A DNA stretch of 64,000 nt from Albifimbria verrucaria (Eukaryota; Ascomycota; Sordariomycetes; Hypocreales; Stachybotryaceae), in NCBI GenBank assembly GCA_020081605.1, contig JAHREC010000049.1:1116001-1180000 (forward strand). The letters are read 5' to 3'. Made by a program: the position numbers and the translations under genes. Shown piece after piece: positions 33,701-48,700 of the stretch. The notes beneath the pieces are model-generated. The model saw only the letters and a list, made by a program, of their open reading frames with translations. It ran no database searches and was not told the DNA's origin. Each line of letters begins with the position of its first letter. Position 1 is the first letter of the stretch.

Positions 33701-36700
33701 GGCATGATCGTGGGGAAAGTACGCCGACCACAGTCTCAGGAGCCATATCTTGATACTGGAGCCAGACTGCAAGCTCGTCTGACTTTTGTTAAGTTGTTCA
33801 TAGGTTAGCTCAGAGGAAGAGTCTTTGATAGCGACTCTCTTAGGATAAGCAGCTACCTGCTCGAGGAAAATCTCTATTACGCTGGAGTCGCGTGGATACT
33901 CCGTTTTTCGATGTCAAGCAGGCCCATGCTCTGGACAAGCTCCAGTCCGTCAGTCAGTGGTAGGTCAGCGATGGGTGTCTCCGGCCGCGCCAGCCCCTTC
34001 GCAGGACTTCCCGGAAAACATCAGTGAGACCACTAATGGTTTGATGTTCAAAGAGATCAGTAGCATAGATCACGTTGCAGCTGAGGCAATCTTCCTCCTG
34101 GAAAAGGTGGAATTCCAGATCTAACCGGGTCTTAGTCGCTGTTGGTAGGGATGCACTTGTAATGCCTTCAAGTTCAATTCGGCCAAGACGCTGTTGCGAA
34201 TGAACAGCAAACATCAGCTGGACTAGTGGATTTCGAGATGCATCCCTCGAGCCGGGTAGGAGTGCTGAGACAATACGCTCGAACGCAACGTCTTGGTTCT
34301 CGAATGCTGCTGACGCTGTAGAGCGAACTTGCTTTACCAGTTCATCAAATGACTCATCATCGTTAATTGTGATCCGAATGCACTGCGTATTGACAAAGAA
34401 ACCGATCATTTCTTCTAATTCTGGTCTATTACGATTGGCAATAGGGGTGCCGATGGTGGCGTCTTCGGCACCCGTCAATCGATAGTGAGCGGCACGGAAT
34501 GTAGCAAGGAGAGCTACAAACGGAGTCACTTGGCGTTGACGGCAGAAGTTCTTAAGGTTCTGGTACAGAAGATTATCGATTTTAAACTGAATAACGCCTG
34601 CCTCGCCGGAGGGCAAAGAGGGTCGTGGCTTGTCGCAGAGAAGCTCCGCAGGAGATGAAGCAGCGAGTTGTTTGGTCCAGTATTCTAGCTGTTTTTGATG
34701 CTCGCTAACCTGCTCCTCTGTTCTTTGCCAAATCGAAAAATCGCGGTATTGAATTTGGAGAGCTGATACCTGGGCCAACGGGTCGTGGCCTTGACGTGCG
34801 GCAGCATAGAAATTAAACAATTCCTTCCGCAGGATATCGACGGACCAGCCATCAGATATGATGTGATGCATGACTATGGAGAGGATATGCTCCGGCTCGT
34901 CGTCACCTAACCGATAAAGCGTTACCCTCCACCCGGGTTCAGTCGCTAAGTTAAACGGAGTCTCCTGCTCTTGCCGCAGCATATCCCAACAACTATCGAC
35001 TTGATCGGTTGGTATATGGACGACTCGAAGCTTTTGGCTCGACTGGCATGAACAACTTGTACACCAAAACCATCGAGCTCTTCAAAGGTCGTTCGTAGCG
35101 TCTCATGGCGTTCTTCTACTGCGTACAATGCGGTTGTGAGGGCCGTAACATCAAGTGATCCCTGCATATGTATGGCAAGGGGCATCAAGTACCAGACCCC
35201 TCCGGCATTAAGCTTATCTAAGAACCAGAGACGGCCTTGTGCAAACGACTGCTTAACCGGCCCGCTGTATACTGTAGGATTAATCGGCTTGTATAGCACT
35301 GCGCATCGTTGTATCACGGACGCAAGGTCGGCAAGAACTGGCTGATCAAAGACATCCTTGACAGAGATCCGTGTATCTAGGCGACGACTTATCCGAGCGG
35401 CGAGCTTTGTGGCCATCAAGGAGTGCCCGCCGAGATCGAAAAAGTTATCCGTGATACCGACTTTGACTCCAAGTAAATCAGTAAACTCCTCACAGAGTGC
35501 CACTTCTACCGGATTCCGCGGCGCTACGTAGATTGAATCTGAATTGCTCTTTGGTGTAGCGAGCGCCGTTTCGGAGAGCTTCCGACGGTCTACCTTCCCG
35601 TTTGCGTTCAACGGCAACTGGTCTAAGACGATTATCTGGGATGGCACCATGTAGCGTGGCAGCAATGTATGGAGTCGGCGGCGTATCTCTCGTTCGATGT
35701 CTGAGACCTCTTGCTTGCTCTTTTCACCACTCTCGATATGTTGAACAGTGCCATCGTCGACTTGGTGAGTTGTGACAAACGCCACAAGGTCTGGATCCTG
35801 ACCTTCTAGCTTGCGGAGGATAACGGCAGCGTCAGATACGTTACTAAGGCCCAAGATTACTCGCTCTATTTCGCTTGGCTCGATACGATGGCCTCGGATC
35901 TTCAGTTGCTGATCAATACGGCCAAAGAGCTCAATCTGGCCGTCAGTTGATCGCCATCGAGCGCGATCGCCTGTGCGATATGCCTTCACAGACTGCCCAG
36001 CAATCGTAATATAGACAAAGCGATCTTTATCCAAGGCTGAGTCAGTGTAGCCTCGAGCGAGGCCATCGCCGGTTACCACCAGCTCACCCATAACACCAAC
36101 AGGAACTAGCTTCAGGTGCGAATCCATAATATATGCTCCAGAATTGCTAATAGGCCCTCCGATAGGAACGCCGTTGATGAAGTCTTCGTCTGCTTTTACT
36201 TCATATATCGTGCTAAAAGATGTATTCTCTGTAGGTCCATACGCATTATAGACAGTTTTTGTACCAAGTCGCGGGCTCTGTGTATGTCATTTGGTCTCAG
36301 TGCGTCTCCTCCGACGTACAAAAGGTCCAGGCCACGTATAATAGAGGGTGTCTCGTCGAGGAACTGTTTTAGTACAGCCGGTGTAATGAAGGCTACCTTA
36401 ACACCCTTGGCTGCCAGTTCTTTACCAAGAGCAGGTGGGTTCAAGACTGTCATGTGGTCAATACATACCACCGTACCTCCGTTGAGGAGCGGCGCATAGA
36501 TTTCCCATGTTGAGCCATCAAAAGCCAGGTTCGATATATGAGCCACAGGCTGGGAAGCATGGGATTGCGACAGCATGTTCGTGTCCTTGACTAACCGCAC
36601 AACACCACGATGTTCGACCATGACGCCTTTTGGCCGACCGGTTGAGCCGGACGTGAACATGACATATGCCAGGCTCGTCGCCGTAGCTGAAAGGCACGAA

Positions 36701-39700
36701 ACAAAACCTTGAGTATCTACAGCTCTCAGCGTATCAGTGATTTGTACCTGTTCGACATATGGGCTGTCGGTAGCAATAGCGGGGTATTCGTGCCGACTAA
36801 GACAAGCTTGTGTCCCGGAACAGCTGAAAGGATAGATTCCACGCGTGCCACAGGGACATTTACATCCAGCGGCAGATACGCCAGGTTTGCCTTCAGGATT
36901 CCCAAATAAGTGGCAATAGTCTCACAGGACCGGGGCGCCAGCACCCCAACGAGCGTTTCTGGCGCTAATCCCCGTTGTTGGAGATAGGTAGCTATTTTGT
37001 CGGACTGTTCATCTAGCTGACGATATGTCATCTCAGAGACCGCATCAGTCACGGCTATTGTATCAGGAAGAGCTGCCGACACTTGCTCTCGGAATGCATC
37101 AACAATGCTCGAATCTCGGGGATAGCTCGTGATCTCCATTTCTCGAACACCCATGTGGTGCAGCTCGTCTAGCCCGGAGGTGAGCGACAGACGGTTAATC
37201 GGCGTCTCCGGCTGATGCAAGCATTGATGCAACACTTCCTGGAAGGTCTTAACCATATTGCGCACAGTAGCAGGCTCAAAGAGATCTGTAGAAAAGATAG
37301 CGTGGCCGCCTAGACAACCTTCCATCTGGTGGAGATGAAATTCCAGGTCGAAGCGAGTGGTGGGTTTCATTGATAAGTTTTCGCTTTCAAGGCCGCCCAG
37401 TCGGAACTTTCCAGCATCCTGATGTGTTTGAAGTGTGATAATGAGCTGTACCAAGGGGTTCCGGGAGGTGTCTCTCGACCCAGGCAGGAGCGCGGAAACG
37501 AGTCGCTCGAATGGCACGTCCTGGTTTTCAAAGGCAGCTGTTAGGGTCGACTGAACTTGGTTAACAAGCTGATTGAACGTTCCTTCTTCTGGTATGATCG
37601 CTCGAATGCATTGGGTGTTCACGAAAAACCCGACCAAGTTCTCGAGCTCCGCACGGTGCCTATTCGCGATAGGCGTGCCTATCATGGCATCCTCTACGCC
37701 GGTCAGGCAATAATGGGTGGCTCTGAAAGCTGCCATGAGAACGGTGAAAGGTGTGATCTGGCGAGACTGACAGAATGCTTGGAGCTTCTCGTATGTATCC
37801 TCTTGGACTGCAAACTGAACAACATCGGCGCGACTCGATAGCTTCTCAGGCCTGGGTTTATCGCAGAGGAGGCTAGCCGGCTGGCTACCATTCAGCTTCT
37901 CTTTCCAAAAGGTCAGTTGGTGCTCTTGGTCAGCAACCTGCGCGTCTTGTTTCTGCCATGAAGCAAAGTCCCGGTACTGGATAGGAGAGGTGAGACTTGC
38001 GACAGCGGGTCTTGACCTTGCAAGGCCGCCTCATAGAAAGTACCTAGTTCACGCTGGACAACCTCGAGTGACCACGCATCGGAGATGATATGGTGTAGCA
38101 CTATTGAAAGGATATGATCTTCCTCTGTTATTTTGAAGAGTGTGACTCGCCATCCCGGCTCCGAAGAAAGGTTAAAAGGCGTCGTCTGGTCTTCGTGTAG
38201 TCTTGCCATAAAGTCATCGCCAGGAGAGAGATCAACAACATTTAGGTGTCTGCCGCGGCCAGACCGGACAACCTGCATACCGACACCATTATGACCCTCA
38301 AAAGTCGTTCTAAGAGTTTCGTGGCGCTTTTCAAGGGCCCCTAGTGCAGTTGCAAGAGCTTCCACCTGTAACGGGCCACGCAAGCGCATTGCAAGGGGGA
38401 CAAGGTATGCAGTCGCACTGAGATTGAGCTGCTCAAGGAACCACAAGCGGCCTTGAGCAAATGATTGTGGGACAGGTCCAGAATACTCGCTTGGTTCAAT
38501 TGGCCTGTAGTGTGCCGAATCCTGCTGGATTATGGCGGCTAGGTCAAGAATGACGGGGTGATCGAAAATCGTCTTGACGGAAACATGAGAGTGGAAGCGC
38601 CGAGTGAGACGAGCTGCAAGCCTAGTTGCCAACAGAGAGTGTCCGCCGAGGTCGAAGAAACTATCGGTAACACCGACATCAACGTCGAGGACATTGGCAA
38701 ATTCCTCACATAGTGCAGCCTCGAGGGCGTTCCTTGGTGCCACACGCACAGGCGCCTTCTTGCCCTTGGCCATTGCCTTAGCTCTGCGTGCAAGCTCGTG
38801 CCGATCGTCTTTGCCGTTGGCATTGAGCGGCATTTCATCGAGCAGGGTGATCTGGGCTGGCACCATGTAAGACGGAAGCAGTGTCTGGAGTCGTTGCAGG
38901 ACGCTAGTCTCGATGTCATGAACAGCAGTGCCAGCGTTGGCAGCAGTCTCCCGAGCAACGATGAACCCGACAACGTCAGCTTCCTCGCCCTCTGGTTTTC
39001 GGAGCACAATGACCGCGTCGAGGACCTCCGGGTGGCTTAGCATCGCCTGCTCTATTTCTGCCGGTTCGATACGGTGGCCACGGACTTTGATCTGGTAGTC
39101 AATACGACCGAAGAACTCAATCTGACCATCAACAGGACGGAAGCGTGCTCGGTCGCCGGTTCGGTATCCTCGAATATACTGACCATCGACGGAAAACTGG
39201 ATGAAACGATCTATATCTAGTTGAGAGTCGGTATATCCACGAGCTAGGCCGTCTCCCGTCACGACGAGCTCGCCCATCACGCCCATGGATACAAGATGCT
39301 GTCGTGCATCTACTATATAGGCACCAGTGTTATCAATAGCCCGACCGATTGGAACGCCGTTGACAAAGTCTTCGTCCGCCTTGACGGCGTAAATAGTGCT
39401 GGACACGGTGTTTTCCGTGGGACCGTAGGCATTGTAAACATTGCCTCTTACCAGTTCTTGAGCTTCTAAAGCATCTCGTGGATCGAGCCGGTCGCCTGCG
39501 GCAAGGATGACATCTAGAGCAGCAACTGCAGTAGGCATGTTCACAAGACATTGCTTGAGTAGCGACGGCAGAAGCATAACCGCCTGGACACGCTCCTCGG
39601 TGAAAACAGACTCAAGGGCTTTGTGGTCCAAAGTTGTATAATAATCAATGCAGACAACTGTACCACCGTTGAGAAGAGCAATGTAGATTTCCCAGGTAGA

Positions 39701-42700
39701 ATTGTCAAAGGCAGTATTGGACAAGTGTCCTACGCGAGGTGCCGGTGGTAGCTGATATTTGGAACTGCTCTGCCTCACCAATCGGTTTATACCACGATGT
39801 TCGATCATGACACCCTTGGGGCGGCCGGTTGATCCAGACGTAAACATCACGTACGCTAGGCTGTTGGCATGCGGCCGTGAAGTTTCGGTTCCATAATGGC
39901 GGCCCTTGCTGCTGGCGAGGGCGTTGGTGATCGAAACCAGCTCAACATCCGCAAATGGCGGCTCAGTGGCAGTCGTATTATCCGCAAAGAGGACTAATTT
40001 CTGGCCCGGAATTGTGGAAAGAATTGCTTCATTTCGGGCCACAGGGACATTGCAATCAAGCGGCAGATAGGCCAAGTTAGCTTTAAGAATGGCGATGAAA
40101 GCTATAATGGTTTGGCATGACCTTGGCGCGAGAACGCCAACCAGTGTTTCGGCAGGGAGCTTGCGCTGATCCAACCAGGCTGCCAGTCTATCAGATTGTT
40201 CGTCGAGCTCCGCGTAAGTCAGCCTCGAAGTCGTATCCGTAACAGCCAATGCTTCGGGATGCGCGTAAACCTGCTGCCGGAATAGGTCTACCACACTAGA
40301 ATCTCGTGGATATTCCAACTCATGGGCGCTAAGGAGACCTAGGTCTTTCATTTCTGGCAGCCCGTCGGTAATTGGTAGGCAGGCAAGCCGTGTTTCCGGC
40401 TCCTCAAGGCAACGGTAAAGCAGCTCTTGGAATGTGTCAACCATGGATTGCACAGTTCCGGAGTTGAATAAATCAGTAGCGTAAAGGATATTTCCGCCAA
40501 GGCCCTCCTGGGTAGGGAATAGGTGAAATTCGAGGTCGAGGCGGGTCGTTGGTTCCATGGGGATAATTTCTCCTCGAGACCTTCAAGTTTGATAACGCCC
40601 AGATCATTCTGCTCGTGCACAGAGAAGAGAAGCTGTACAAGTGGGTTACGCGATGTGTCCCGCGAGCCAGGCAGGAGTGCAGACACGATGCGTTCGAAAG
40701 GCACGTCTTGATGTTGGAACGCCGCTGTGGTTGTTGACCGGACCTTTTGTACCAGGCTGTTGAAGGTCTCATTTTCACCATCAATGGCAATTCTCATGCA
40801 CTGAGTATTGACAAAAAGCCAACCAAGCTCTCTACTTCGGGTCGGTTACGGTTGGCAATAGGCGTGCTGATAGTGGCATCTTCCGCGCCTGTCAAGCGGT
40901 AATGCGTTGTGCGGAACGCGGCGAGCAAGACCGCGAATGGAGTTGTGCGACGAGTGCGACAGAATGCCTGCAGATTCTCGTATATAGAACCCTTGAGGTA
41001 AAGCTGAATATTTCCAGCTTTACCCGAAGGAACATCCGGGCGGGGTTTGTCGGAAAGCAAGGTGGCTGGTTGATTGCCCTTAAGATGTTCTTTCCAGTAG
41101 CTTAGTTGACGGTCATGCTCGGCCATTTGAGCCTCCTGTTTCTGCCACACAGCGAAGTCCCTATATTGAATACTCATTGGAGCCACTTGTTCCAATGGTT
41201 CCTTGCCCTGGATGGCTGCGGAGTAGAAGATAGCCAGCTCTCGTTGGAGGATTTCTAGAGACCAGCCATCGTAGACTATATGGTGCATAACGAGAGATAA
41301 AATATGGTCCTGGTCGTTCAGACGCAGCAGTGCCGGTCGCCAACCTGGCTCGGTAGTGAGGTCGAACGGAGTGCTCTGCTCATGTTCCAGAATCTCCTCG
41401 TAGTATCCACCGGGGACTTCAAGCACTCGGAGCTTCTTTGGCAGATACGGGTGGACAACTTGTAAACCAAGGCCGTCGCGCTCCTCGAAAGTTGTGCGCA
41501 ACGGCTCATGGCGTTGCTCCAGAGCCCCTATAGCTGCAGCAAGGCTATCGATTTGCAGCGATCCACGAAGCCGCATGGTGAGTGGCATGATGTATAATGA
41601 CCTACCGAGGTCAAGCTGGTCAATGAACCACAGGCGACCCTGAGCGAAGGATTGCTCGACTGGGCCATCGTAAGACGTAGGCTTGATAGCTTCGTGTTTT
41701 TTGGAACCAGGGCGGATGATGGCGGCTAGGTCCATTACAATGGGTTGATCAAAGACGTTCTTTACAGAGAGGCGGGCGTCCAAACGGCGGCTAATGCGCG
41801 CAACAAGCTTCGTGGCCATGAGGGAATGCCCGCCAAGTTCGAAGAAATTATCGGTGATGCCGACTTCAACTCCCAGCATGTCGCTGAATTCCGCACATAG
41901 TGCAACTTCTACTTCATTTCGTGGAGCTGTATATGTCGAGGCTGCATTGCTCCTTGGCGTGGAAAGTGCATCTTCAGTAAGTCGCTGCCTATCCACTTTG
42001 CCGTTTGCGTTGAGCGGCAGATGGTCCAGCTTGATGATGAGTCGAGCCGGGACCATGTAAGACGGCAGCATTGCTCGCAGCCGTCGGCTGATCTGTCTCT
42101 CTGCATTTGTGATGAATTGCCTCTTCTTTTCTTCATGTTCAGTGTCTGAAAGAGTGACATTATTGAGGTTATTATATCGAACTGCACCAAAACCCACAAT
42201 CTCTGGCTCATTGTCTCCTGGCTTGGCAATAATAACTGCAGCATCAGCAACAGTGTCCAGGCTTAACATTGCCTGCTCTATTTCCGCCGGCTCGATACGG
42301 TAACCTCGGATCTTGACTTGGTGATCTATACGCCCGAAGTACTCAATCTGGCCATCGGCTGGCCGGCAACGGGCTTGATCGCCCGTTCGATATGCTTTAG
42401 TCAACTGTCCCGCAATATCAATCTGAACAAATCGGCCTTCGTCCAATTTAGAATCAGTATAGCCGCGGGAAAGCCCATCTCCGGTTACAACAAGCTCGCC
42501 TAAAACTCCAACAGGGACGGGGTTCATCCACGAATCCACAATAAATGCTCCAGAGTTGCTAATAGATCTTCCGATAGGAACGCCATTGGCATAGCGCTCA
42601 TCGGTGGCTGGTGCATAGAGAGTACTGAAAGTTGTATTTTCTGTCGGTCCATACACGTGGTATAACCCTTGCTTGACTAGACTTCGTGCCTGGATTGCAT

Positions 42701-45700
42701 CATCTGGTCGCATCGCGTCACCGCCGACATAAAGGTGTCGCAAACTGCTGACGATGGCTGGAGCTTCTTCAAGAAGCTGCCTCAAAAGAGACGCTGTAAA
42801 AAGGCAGCCGTGACGCCCTTGGAACTGATTGCCTGGCTGAGAGCAGCCGGGTTAAGGACCGTCATGTGGTCGATGCACACCGCCGTGCCGCCGTTCAGGA
42901 GTGGCGCGAATATCTCCCACGTAGCAGCATCGAATGCCAGGTTAGAAATGTGCGCGATTGGCTGAGCTGCTTCGGCTTGTGACAGTATATTGGTTGATTT
43001 AACCAGTCGCACAATGCTGCGGTGTTCGACCATGACACCCTTCGGCCGGCCAGTCGAACCGGATGTAAATATAATATATGCTAGGCTAGTAGCTGTCGGA
43101 GCGGGCTGGCAGATACGGATGGCGCCAGATGTGGACAACTTGGCGAGGTCGAAAGCTTGATCGATATATACTTGCTCGATATTGGGGTCTTCCGTCCTGA
43201 AAACGGGAACCTCAGTTCCGAGGAGGATCAGCTTATGTCCTGGGACCGATGATAGGATCGTTGTGATACGAGCAGTAGGAACATTCACGTCAAGCGGCAA
43301 GTACGCAAGGTTCGCCTTGAGAATGCCTAAGAATACGGCAACCGTCTGACATGAACGTGGTGCAAGCACAGCGATTGGCGTTTCGGGTGCGATCTGCCGG
43401 GACTGGAGATATGCAGCTATTTGATCGGAGTGCTCATCTAGTTGACGATAGGTCCAGTCTGAGACCGTATCTGTGACTGCTAGCATGTTGGGATTGGCAG
43501 CCACCTGCTCCTTAAAAACGTCGATGACACTCGCATCTCGGGGTACTCCGTTGTCTGTACACTCAACAGTCCCATCTGAACTAATTCAGTAACACCAAGG
43601 TTAAGTTTCAAGTGAGTAATTGGCAAGTCTGGTTGCTCTAAGCATTGATTCAACACCTCCTGGAAGATATCAACGATGCCACGAATGGTATCAGACTCGA
43701 AAAGCTCAGAAGAAAAGATGATATAGCCTCCTAGGTGATCTTTGTGTTGATTTATATGGAACTCCATGTCGAAGCGGGTTGTCGGCTCTATAGATAACGT
43801 CTCATACTCAAGCCCCTCTAACTGGATCTGACCAAGGTCCACCTGGCTATGAAGCGCGAACATGAGTTGGATGAGCGGATTTCTGGATGTATCTCTGGAT
43901 CCGGGCAGGAGCGCGGATACGACACGCTCGAAAGGAACATCCTGGTTCTCAAACGCAGACGCCAAGGTTGATCGAACTTGGCTTATCAGATCATTGAAAG
44001 TCGCCTGATCCGCTAATTTAGAGCGTATGCACTGCGTGTTAACAAAGAAACCTATCATATCCTCAAGCTCCGGCCTGTTCCGGTTGGAGTTTGGTGAACC
44101 GATGGTCGAGTCTTCAACACCAGTCAACCGATAATGTGTAGCTTTGAATGCCGAGAAAAGAATGATAAAAGGGGTAATCTGACGAGTTCGGGAAAACAAC
44201 TGGAGGTTCTCATAGACAGCGCCTTTGATCTCCAAAGGAACAATTTCTGCCTTGCTGGAGAGCTCAGAAGGTCTTGGCTTATCACAGAGGAAACTGGCCG
44301 CCCGACTACCATTGAGCTTCTCCTTCCAGTATTCTAATTGGCGGTCCTGATCAGCCGATTGAATAGGCTGCTTCTGCCATACTGAAAAGTCGCGGTATTG
44401 GATAGAGAGCGGGGAAATGTCCGATAGTGGATTCTTTCCTTGTAATGCATGCGAATAGAAGCTTGCCAGCTCACGCTTCAAGACATCGAGGGACCAGCCA
44501 TCTGAAACGATGTGATGTAATACGAGTGATAGGACGTGGTCCCTTTCTCCGAGACGAAATAGTGTAGTTCTCCAACCTGGTTCTGACTTCAAATCAAAGG
44601 GCGTTTGCTGATCCTCGTGCAATCGCTGCGCGAAGTCCTCCCCGGCCGGCACATCAAGGACCTTGAGTTGCTTGCTCTTGGCTGGCTGGATGACTTGCAT
44701 GCCGATGCCATCTCTGCTTTCAAAGGTTGTCCTGAGAGTCTCGTGGCGTTCTGCGAGAGCGTCCAACGCGACTGTAAGTGCCTCAACATGCAGCGCTCCT
44801 CGTAGCCGTACTGCAAGCGGGACGAGATATGCTGTTGGGCTGACGTTGAGTTGCTCAAGGAACCAAAGACGTCCTTGCGCAAAGGACTGCTCAACAGCTC
44901 CAGTATATTCGCTTGGCTCGATAGGTATATGTCGCCACGAATCTTGCTGGACATTGGAGGCTAGGTCAATAATGGTGGGATGGTCAAAGATATCCTTCAC
45001 GGAGACCTGCGTATTGAGCTGTTGGCTCAAGCGTGATGCAAGTTTAGTTGCCATCAATGAGTGCCCACCGAGGTCGAAGAAGTTATCAGTGGTGCCGACC
45101 TCAACGCCAAGCACGTTTTTAAATTCTGCACACAGTACCTCTTCCACTTTATTTCGTGGTTTGACGCGCTCAGATGATGACTTGACGATGGTTGGAGTGA
45201 TCTGCGCCTTTTGTGCGAGCTTCTTTCTGTCGACCTTGCCGTTGACGTTTATAGGCATTTCATCAAGAATTATGATTTGGGCCGGAATCATGTAGGATGG
45301 AAGCAAAATTTGGAGTTTCTCTCGAATCTCTGGTTCCACTTTGCGACTCTGATGGTGCTGTAATGGGCGGCTTGTGAGATTAGTGGTGGATCGGCCTTGG
45401 TGTTCTGTAGGGAACTGGAATAGGACTCGACTGGCTCCATCGTTGGCATCCAGCCGGTGGAAAATGGCATCGAATCCACCCTTTTGGGATTTCTGTCGTG
45501 CGCAGCTGAGTTCCAGGCGGAAACCAGCTTCTTCCGCAATCTGCACGAGATCTGTAGGAGATAAAGAAATAGAATTCTTAGCCGCCTTGCGAATATCCGC
45601 AATCCAGACAGCACCATCCGAAGTATCCTCGTTGTCAAGAGAATCGGTAAGCATTTGGTCGAATGCGGTCTTGCTGTTGGGGATATTGCTAACAGCAAAG

Positions 45701-48700
45701 ACGGACGTATTTGATGGCTTCTGCAGAAGGGCCAAGAGGCCATGACGATCCAATGAAGCTGACTGGAAATCAACCCAAGAGGCGGGTTTGACTGAGTGCG
45801 CAGATTGCAACTCAGATCCTTCCGTATCTCTCACATGCACAACAGCAGCATAACGATAATTGCTCAGCTCGTTGGTGGCATGCATTCGCTTAGGAAGAAT
45901 TTCCACATGCCAGACACGGTCAGGAATTCGTTGTAAAAGTCCTGTAAAAAGGCTGGGTCGACCAAAAGCTCTTCCTCGTTGCTTTCTAGTTCGGCTACCC
46001 TCCGCCGAATGCCTTCTTTGCTGGCGTCTCCTCCTAAGGTATGAAGAGCTCTGGATGCGAGGAAGGTCCTATTTATAGCGTACGTCCGCATGTCACCAAA
46101 GAAGAGGCGTTTGATGCCCGGCAGCTGGGTTAGAGTCTGGATCACTTCAAACAGGTAGTCTGCCGAAGGAAAGTACTGTGCAACGGAGTTTACAACAACT
46201 AGATCGACGCCTGCTTTTGTCACCTCCAGCTGGTCTATGTCCATGGCTGTAGCGACGAATACTTCAGCTTTGTCCCGAAGGGAAGGCGTAGACTTGATGG
46301 CTTGAGAAACAAACGAGGCAGCTGCACTGGATGGTTCAAGGCCGATATATCTCTGGAGTCCTTGGCCTAGGTTGAAAAGGATCATACCAGTACCTGTGCC
46401 GATCTCAAGTACACGACCGGCTGGCTGCCCATCCAGTGCGGCGGCCATAGTGTCATCAAGCCACTCCTGCATTTCCGTCTTGTCTATTGGGGAACCATCG
46501 TACATAGAGGTCCACCCCATAAAGTCTTTACCGATAGCAGATGTGTCAATATCTTGAATCTCAGCATACGTGCCAATTTCGAAATGGGTGGCCCAACCCT
46601 CGACTTGCTGGTCCGCGTCATCTTGCGTGGATGAATCACTTTGTAGCGTGACAAAGGCCACCATCGCGGGCTCTTGTCCTGACTGGTTCCGAACCGCGAC
46701 AGCAGCATCGCGCACGATGGGTTGCTTCAAGATTGCAGATTCAACTTCGGCTGGCTCGATGCGATGGCCTCGAATCTTGATTTGCTGATCCATGCGCCCG
46801 AAGAACTCAATCTGACCATCTGAAGGCCTCCATCGTGCGCGGTCACCAGTTCTATAGGCGCGCATAACTTGCCCGTCGATAGTCACCTCCACAAAGCGGT
46901 TCTTGTTAAGCTCTGGGTTTGTATAACCACGAGAAAGTCCGTCTCCCGTTACAACGAGCTCGCCCAAAATACCAGGGAAACCAGCTGTTGCTTAGAGTCC
47001 ATGACATAGGCTCCAGAGTTAGTTATGGCCCGACCGATAGGCACACCATTCTCGTAGATATCATCTTCCTTAAGGTGGAAGATGGTACTTAGATTGGAGT
47101 TTTCTGTTGGTCCATATGCATTAAAGATCGCAGTTTTGCAAGTTCCCTTCCTTTGATACCGTCCTGTGGGTCTAGGCGATCACCAGTGAGATAGATAATA
47201 TCAAGGGTAGCAATTATCGACGGAATATCCGCAAGGCATTGCTTAAATAATACTGGCGAGAAAATTGCCACGCTAATCTTCTCACGCAAGAATACAGCGC
47301 CAAGGGTTTTACTATCCAGCGTAGTGAAGTAATCTACGCAGACAAGAGTCCCCCATTAAGAATAGCGCTATATATCTCCCATGCGGAGACGTCAAATGCC
47401 AGATTTGCCATATGTGCGATGCAGGCTCCTTCTGGGACTATATGTGTAACATTGCTCTCTTTCACAAGGCGGACAATTCCTCGGTGCTCAAGCATGACGC
47501 CTTTAGGCTGGCCAGTAGAGCCGGATGTAAAGAGAATGTAGGCAAGACTTGTTGCCGATGGTGAAGGGAATTGGTTCAAGGCGCCTGCGGGAGGTGACCT
47601 CAGTACGGCGTTGATCTCGTCCAACTTAATGAACTCTACATTAGAGAGACTGAGATCTGGCAATGCTATATTTGGGCCAAGAAGCACTAATCTAAGTCCT
47701 GGGAGGGACGACAAAATGGTCTTAAGACGTTCTTCCGGTGTGTTGATAGCAAGCGGAAGATAGGCAAGATTCGCTTTCAAGATGGCAAGGAGAGCAACGA
47801 CAGTCTGACATGAGCGCGGTGCAAGCACTCCCACGACGTTTTCAGGTGCCATCTGCTGTTGCTGTAGCCAAATAGCAAACTCATCCGACTTTTGATGAAG
47901 CTGGGCGTAGGTTAACTGCGACGATGCATCTTTAACAGCTATCCTGTCCGGATAGGTGGCAACCTGCTCTAAGAAAACATCCACCACACTGGAATCTCGG
48001 GGTAATTTGTCTTCTCAATCTCAAATATGCCCATATCCTTAAGACTCTTCAACCCATCAGTGAGGGGCATATCGGCAATAGACACACCCGGCTGTTCTAG
48101 GCCGCAATGCAGGACCTCTTTGAAGACGTTCACTAGATTGTTGATAGTTGCAGGTTCAAAAAGCTCCGTGGCATAGAACACAGCGCCGATCAAACGATTG
48201 TCTTCTTGGTAGAGGTGGAACTCCAGATCGAATCGTGTTGTGGTCTCCGTAGGCAGGAGTTCGCTAGTAAGACCTTCAAGCTGGATTCGTCCAAGGCCTT
48301 TCTGTGAGTGCAGAGCAAATAGAAGTTGAGTGAGTGGGTTTCGTGAAATATCTCTTGAACCTGGTAGGAGGGCTGAGACGATGTGTTCAAATGGAACATC
48401 CTGGTTATCAAATGCAGCAGACGCCGTGGTACGGACCTGCCGGACTAGACCGTCGAAGGACTCGTTATCAATTGTAACCCTGATGCATTGCGTATTAACG
48501 AAGAAGCCAATCATCTCTTCTAATTCTGGCCGGTTACGGTTCGCAATAGGAATTCCAACACTAGCATCTTCTGCACCCGTCAGCCGGTAGTGCGTGGCTC
48601 GGAAGGCGGCAAGCAAAGTCACGAATGCAGTTACTTGTCTGATTCGACAGAACTCTTGGAGGCTTTCATAAAGGGGTCCCTCAATAAGAAAGTTAATAAT

